Source: Hungatella hathewayi
Lineage (GTDB): Bacteria; Bacillota; Clostridia; Lachnospirales; Lachnospiraceae
Reading direction: 5' to 3'
Length of the DNA stretch: 64,000 nucleotides
Assembly: GCA_025149285.1 (NCBI GenBank)
Contig: CP102274.1
Location: 5,730,001 to 5,794,000 of the forward strand
Made by a program: the position numbers and the translations under genes. Each line of letters starts with the position of its first letter. Position 1 is the first letter of the stretch. Positions 62,793-64,000 of this stretch are shown piece after piece. The notes below the pieces were generated by a model. It was not told the origin of the DNA. It made no database searches and saw nothing but the letters and a program-made list of their open reading frames with translations.

Positions 62793-63157
62793 CTTCTTAT
62801 CTCCCGTCTCTTATAGTTACAGATGACTACATTGTATCGGATATTCCCCTTTCCGTCAAGAAAACACACACACAGCGCGGCTGCCTCATTCCGCTCCATC
62901 TGCAAAAAAAGTCCCCGCCCGGGTACCTGGACAGCCGGATCAGCTGCCATGGTTCCCGGACGGGGAGAGTGTTGTATGGAAACATTATTATTGGGGGGGG
63001 TGCTTCCTTAATTACAGGAAAATTATACCGCCTCCGCCCCCTTCTTACAATAGCTTATCCCGAATCTTCACGTTTTCTTTACATGCCCTTCCTCCGGCCT
63101 GCTCATTGCCTTCAAAATACCTGCAAACATAAAAAGGCGGATAAGGATCAAAAGTAG
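62793..63157. other. Intergenic stretch before the hydrogenase-like gene
   Basis: About 365 bp without a convincing gene. It contains a long hairpin with a minus-strand T-run (62903-62967), a run of eight G at 62993-63000, and the leader for the HAD gene. I could not place the HAD promoter. Confidence 0.5.
62903..62967 (-). terminator. Terminator-like hairpin with no matching upstream gene
   Basis: TCCCCG-CCCGGG-ACC pairs with GGT-CCCGG-CGGGGA across about 25 nt, and on the minus strand it is followed by ACTTTTTTTGC. No minus-strand gene lies upstream of it (the next gene to the right is on the + strand), so its partner transcript is unknown. Confidence 0.5.
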
Positions 63158-63158
63158 A

Positions 63159-63187
63159 TTGACAAAATTTCCCTGCCGTTCTATAAT
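63159..63187 (+). promoter_or_regulatory. Promoter of the hydrogenase-like gene
   Basis: TTGACA (63159-63164), 17-bp spacer, TATAAT (63182-63187); both hexamers perfect. Confidence 0.88.
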
Positions 63188-63202
63188 TAGTAATAGTTAC
63201 TA
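63188..63202. promoter_or_regulatory. Palindromic operator candidate at the hydrogenase-like promoter
   Basis: TAGTAATAGTTACTA, perfect 6-3-6 palindrome immediately after the -10, covering the expected transcription start. It would suit a repressor; no regulator gene for it is in the window. Confidence 0.6.
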
Positions 63203-63235
63203 TTATTATAACTTACCCAGGAGGAATATATTCAC

Positions 63236-64000
63236 ATGAGCAAACATCTCTTTACCGACATCCGGGTTCCCATCGAACCTGACAATCCCTCTGTTATGCG
63301 GCATGAGGAATTGTGCATCAAATGCGGCCAGTGTAAAACGGTCTGTACCGAATCCATCGGGGTAGCCGGCTATTACGATCTGCTGAAGACCGGCGACACC
63401 GCCATCTGTATCCACTGCGGTCAGTGCGCCAATGTCTGTCCCGTCGGCTGTATTACGGAAGTTCCTGAATGGGAACGCGTAAAAGCGGCCGTAAACGATC
63501 CCGGCAAAATTGTCATCTTCTCCACATCGCCGTCTGTGCGTGTAGCTCTCGGGGAAGAATTCGGCATGGAAGAGGGGAGCTTTGTGGAAGGCCGCATGGT
63601 TGCACTGCTCCGTGCTCTGGGCGGTGATTACATACTGGATACCAACTTTGCAGCAGACTTAACCATCATGGAAGAGGCCAACGAACTGATCCGCCGTTTA
63701 ACAAGCAGCAATATCCCCATTCCCCAGCTCACCAGCTGCTGTCCCGCCTGGGTAAAATTTGTGGAGACGTATTATCCCGAATTCAAGGAAAATCTCTCCA
63801 CCTCCAAAAGCCCCATCGGTATGCAGGGGCCGACTATCAAGACGTATTTTGCCAACCAGGAAAATCTGGATCCGAAAAAGATTGTGAACGTAGCGGTCAC
63901 CCCCTGTACCGCGAAGAAATTCGAGATACGGCGCAAGGAGATGTGCTCCGCAGGCAGCATGCTTGGAATCGAAGGCATGCGTGATATGGACTATGTCATC
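63236..64000 (+). CDS. [FeFe]-hydrogenase-like protein (cut by window edge)
   Basis: 255 residues seen of a longer protein. Two 4Fe-4S clusters are indicated by CIKCGQCKTVC (27-37) and CIHCGQCANVCPVGC (58-72). The H-cluster part then starts with TSCCPAWVKF (166-175) and TPCTAKKFE (222-230), the first two of three motifs that bind the H-cluster; TPC in place of MPC is seen in some subgroups. The third motif lies past the window end. These are soluble, electron-bifurcating or sensory hydrogenases; which cannot be told. Start: AGGAGG about 10 nt upstream, with a perfect promoter. Confidence 0.85.
   Translation, partial: MSKHLFTDIRVPIEPDNPSVMRHEELCIKCGQCKTVCTESIGVAGYYDLLKTGDTAICIHCGQCANVCPVGCITEVPEWERVKAAVNDPGKIVIFSTSPSVRVALGEEFGMEEGSFVEGRMVALLRALGGDYILDTNFAADLTIMEEANELIRRLTSSNIPIPQLTSCCPAWVKFVETYYPEFKENLSTSKSPIGMQGPTIKTYFANQENLDPKKIVNVAVTPCTAKKFEIRRKEMCSAGSMLGIEGMRDMDYVI

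Noticed and set aside
62823..63011. Small + strand ORF after the HAD gene
   Set aside because: No ribosome site, low-complexity end over a G-run, and overlap with the terminator-like hairpin.

Overview
The window looks like a chromosome segment from a gut Lachnospiraceae-type Clostridium (Firmicutes). The evidence is AGGAGG-type ribosome sites, sigma-A promoters with 17-bp spacers, many CUT1 sugar ABC transporters without their own ATPase, ROK/LacI/AraC sugar regulators, and an [FeFe]-hydrogenase-like gene. The genus cannot be fixed from the sequence alone. I saw no rRNA, tRNA or CRISPR array.

Layout. 1-2.1 kb: a MalY/PatB C-S lyase (cut by the window edge), a small DUF2007-like protein and a MarR regulator. 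2.1-6.5 kb: a GldA/F/G-like ABC export operon with a DUF4340 protein, preceded by one copy of a palindromic leader repeat. 6.8-7.5 kb: a RibD-C/DHFR-like reductase. 7.6-26.5 kb: a long minus-strand glycan operon, in transcription order solute-binding protein, two permeases, ROK repressor, GH36 (frameshifted), sedoheptulokinase-like FGGY kinase, ROK kinase, GH13_18 phosphorylase, FAD oxidoreductase, two GH38 alpha-mannosidases and a GmhA-like SIS isomerase. Two identical 17-bp operators flank its promoter. 27.0-27.3 kb: a type I toxin-antitoxin locus with a 38-residue holin-like toxin and a convergent antisense RNA. 27.4-35.1 kb: a second sugar operon with two permeases, an 842-residue unknown protein, a GH105-like hydrolase, an AraC regulator and a solute-binding protein.

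35.4-43.8 kb: a LacI-controlled cassette combining two cupin paralogues, a polar amino-acid ABC importer, two TIM-barrel isomerase/epimerase paralogues and a MATE transporter. It has a clear promoter and an 18-bp perfect palindromic operator. The divergent lacI gene carries the second copy of the leader repeat. 43.9-46.3 kb: a MerR regulator and a divergent MATE pump with a 19-bp-spacer MerR-type promoter. 46.4-52.6 kb: an alpha-glucosidase, two permeases and a binding protein under a LacI repressor with operators at its own and the target promoter.

52.8-53.2 kb: an HD phosphohydrolase. 53.3-54.8 kb: an IS110-family element with an upstream non-coding region that may encode a bridge RNA. 55.0-56.1 kb: a GNAT acetyltransferase behind a possible leader peptide. 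56.2-62.8 kb: HAD phosphatase, OGG glycosylase, a 1,123-residue J-like/TPR protein and HscC-type Hsp70, probably one operon. 63.2-64 kb: the start of an [FeFe]-hydrogenase-like gene with a promoter and palindrome.

The most unusual items are the type I toxin locus with potential 5'-3' mRNA pairing, the two leader repeats placed 19-20 nt before start codons, the HscC/J-like TPR pair, the kinase-isomerase-mannosidase combination, and the LacI cassette that pairs an amino-acid importer with sugar-isomerase-like enzymes.
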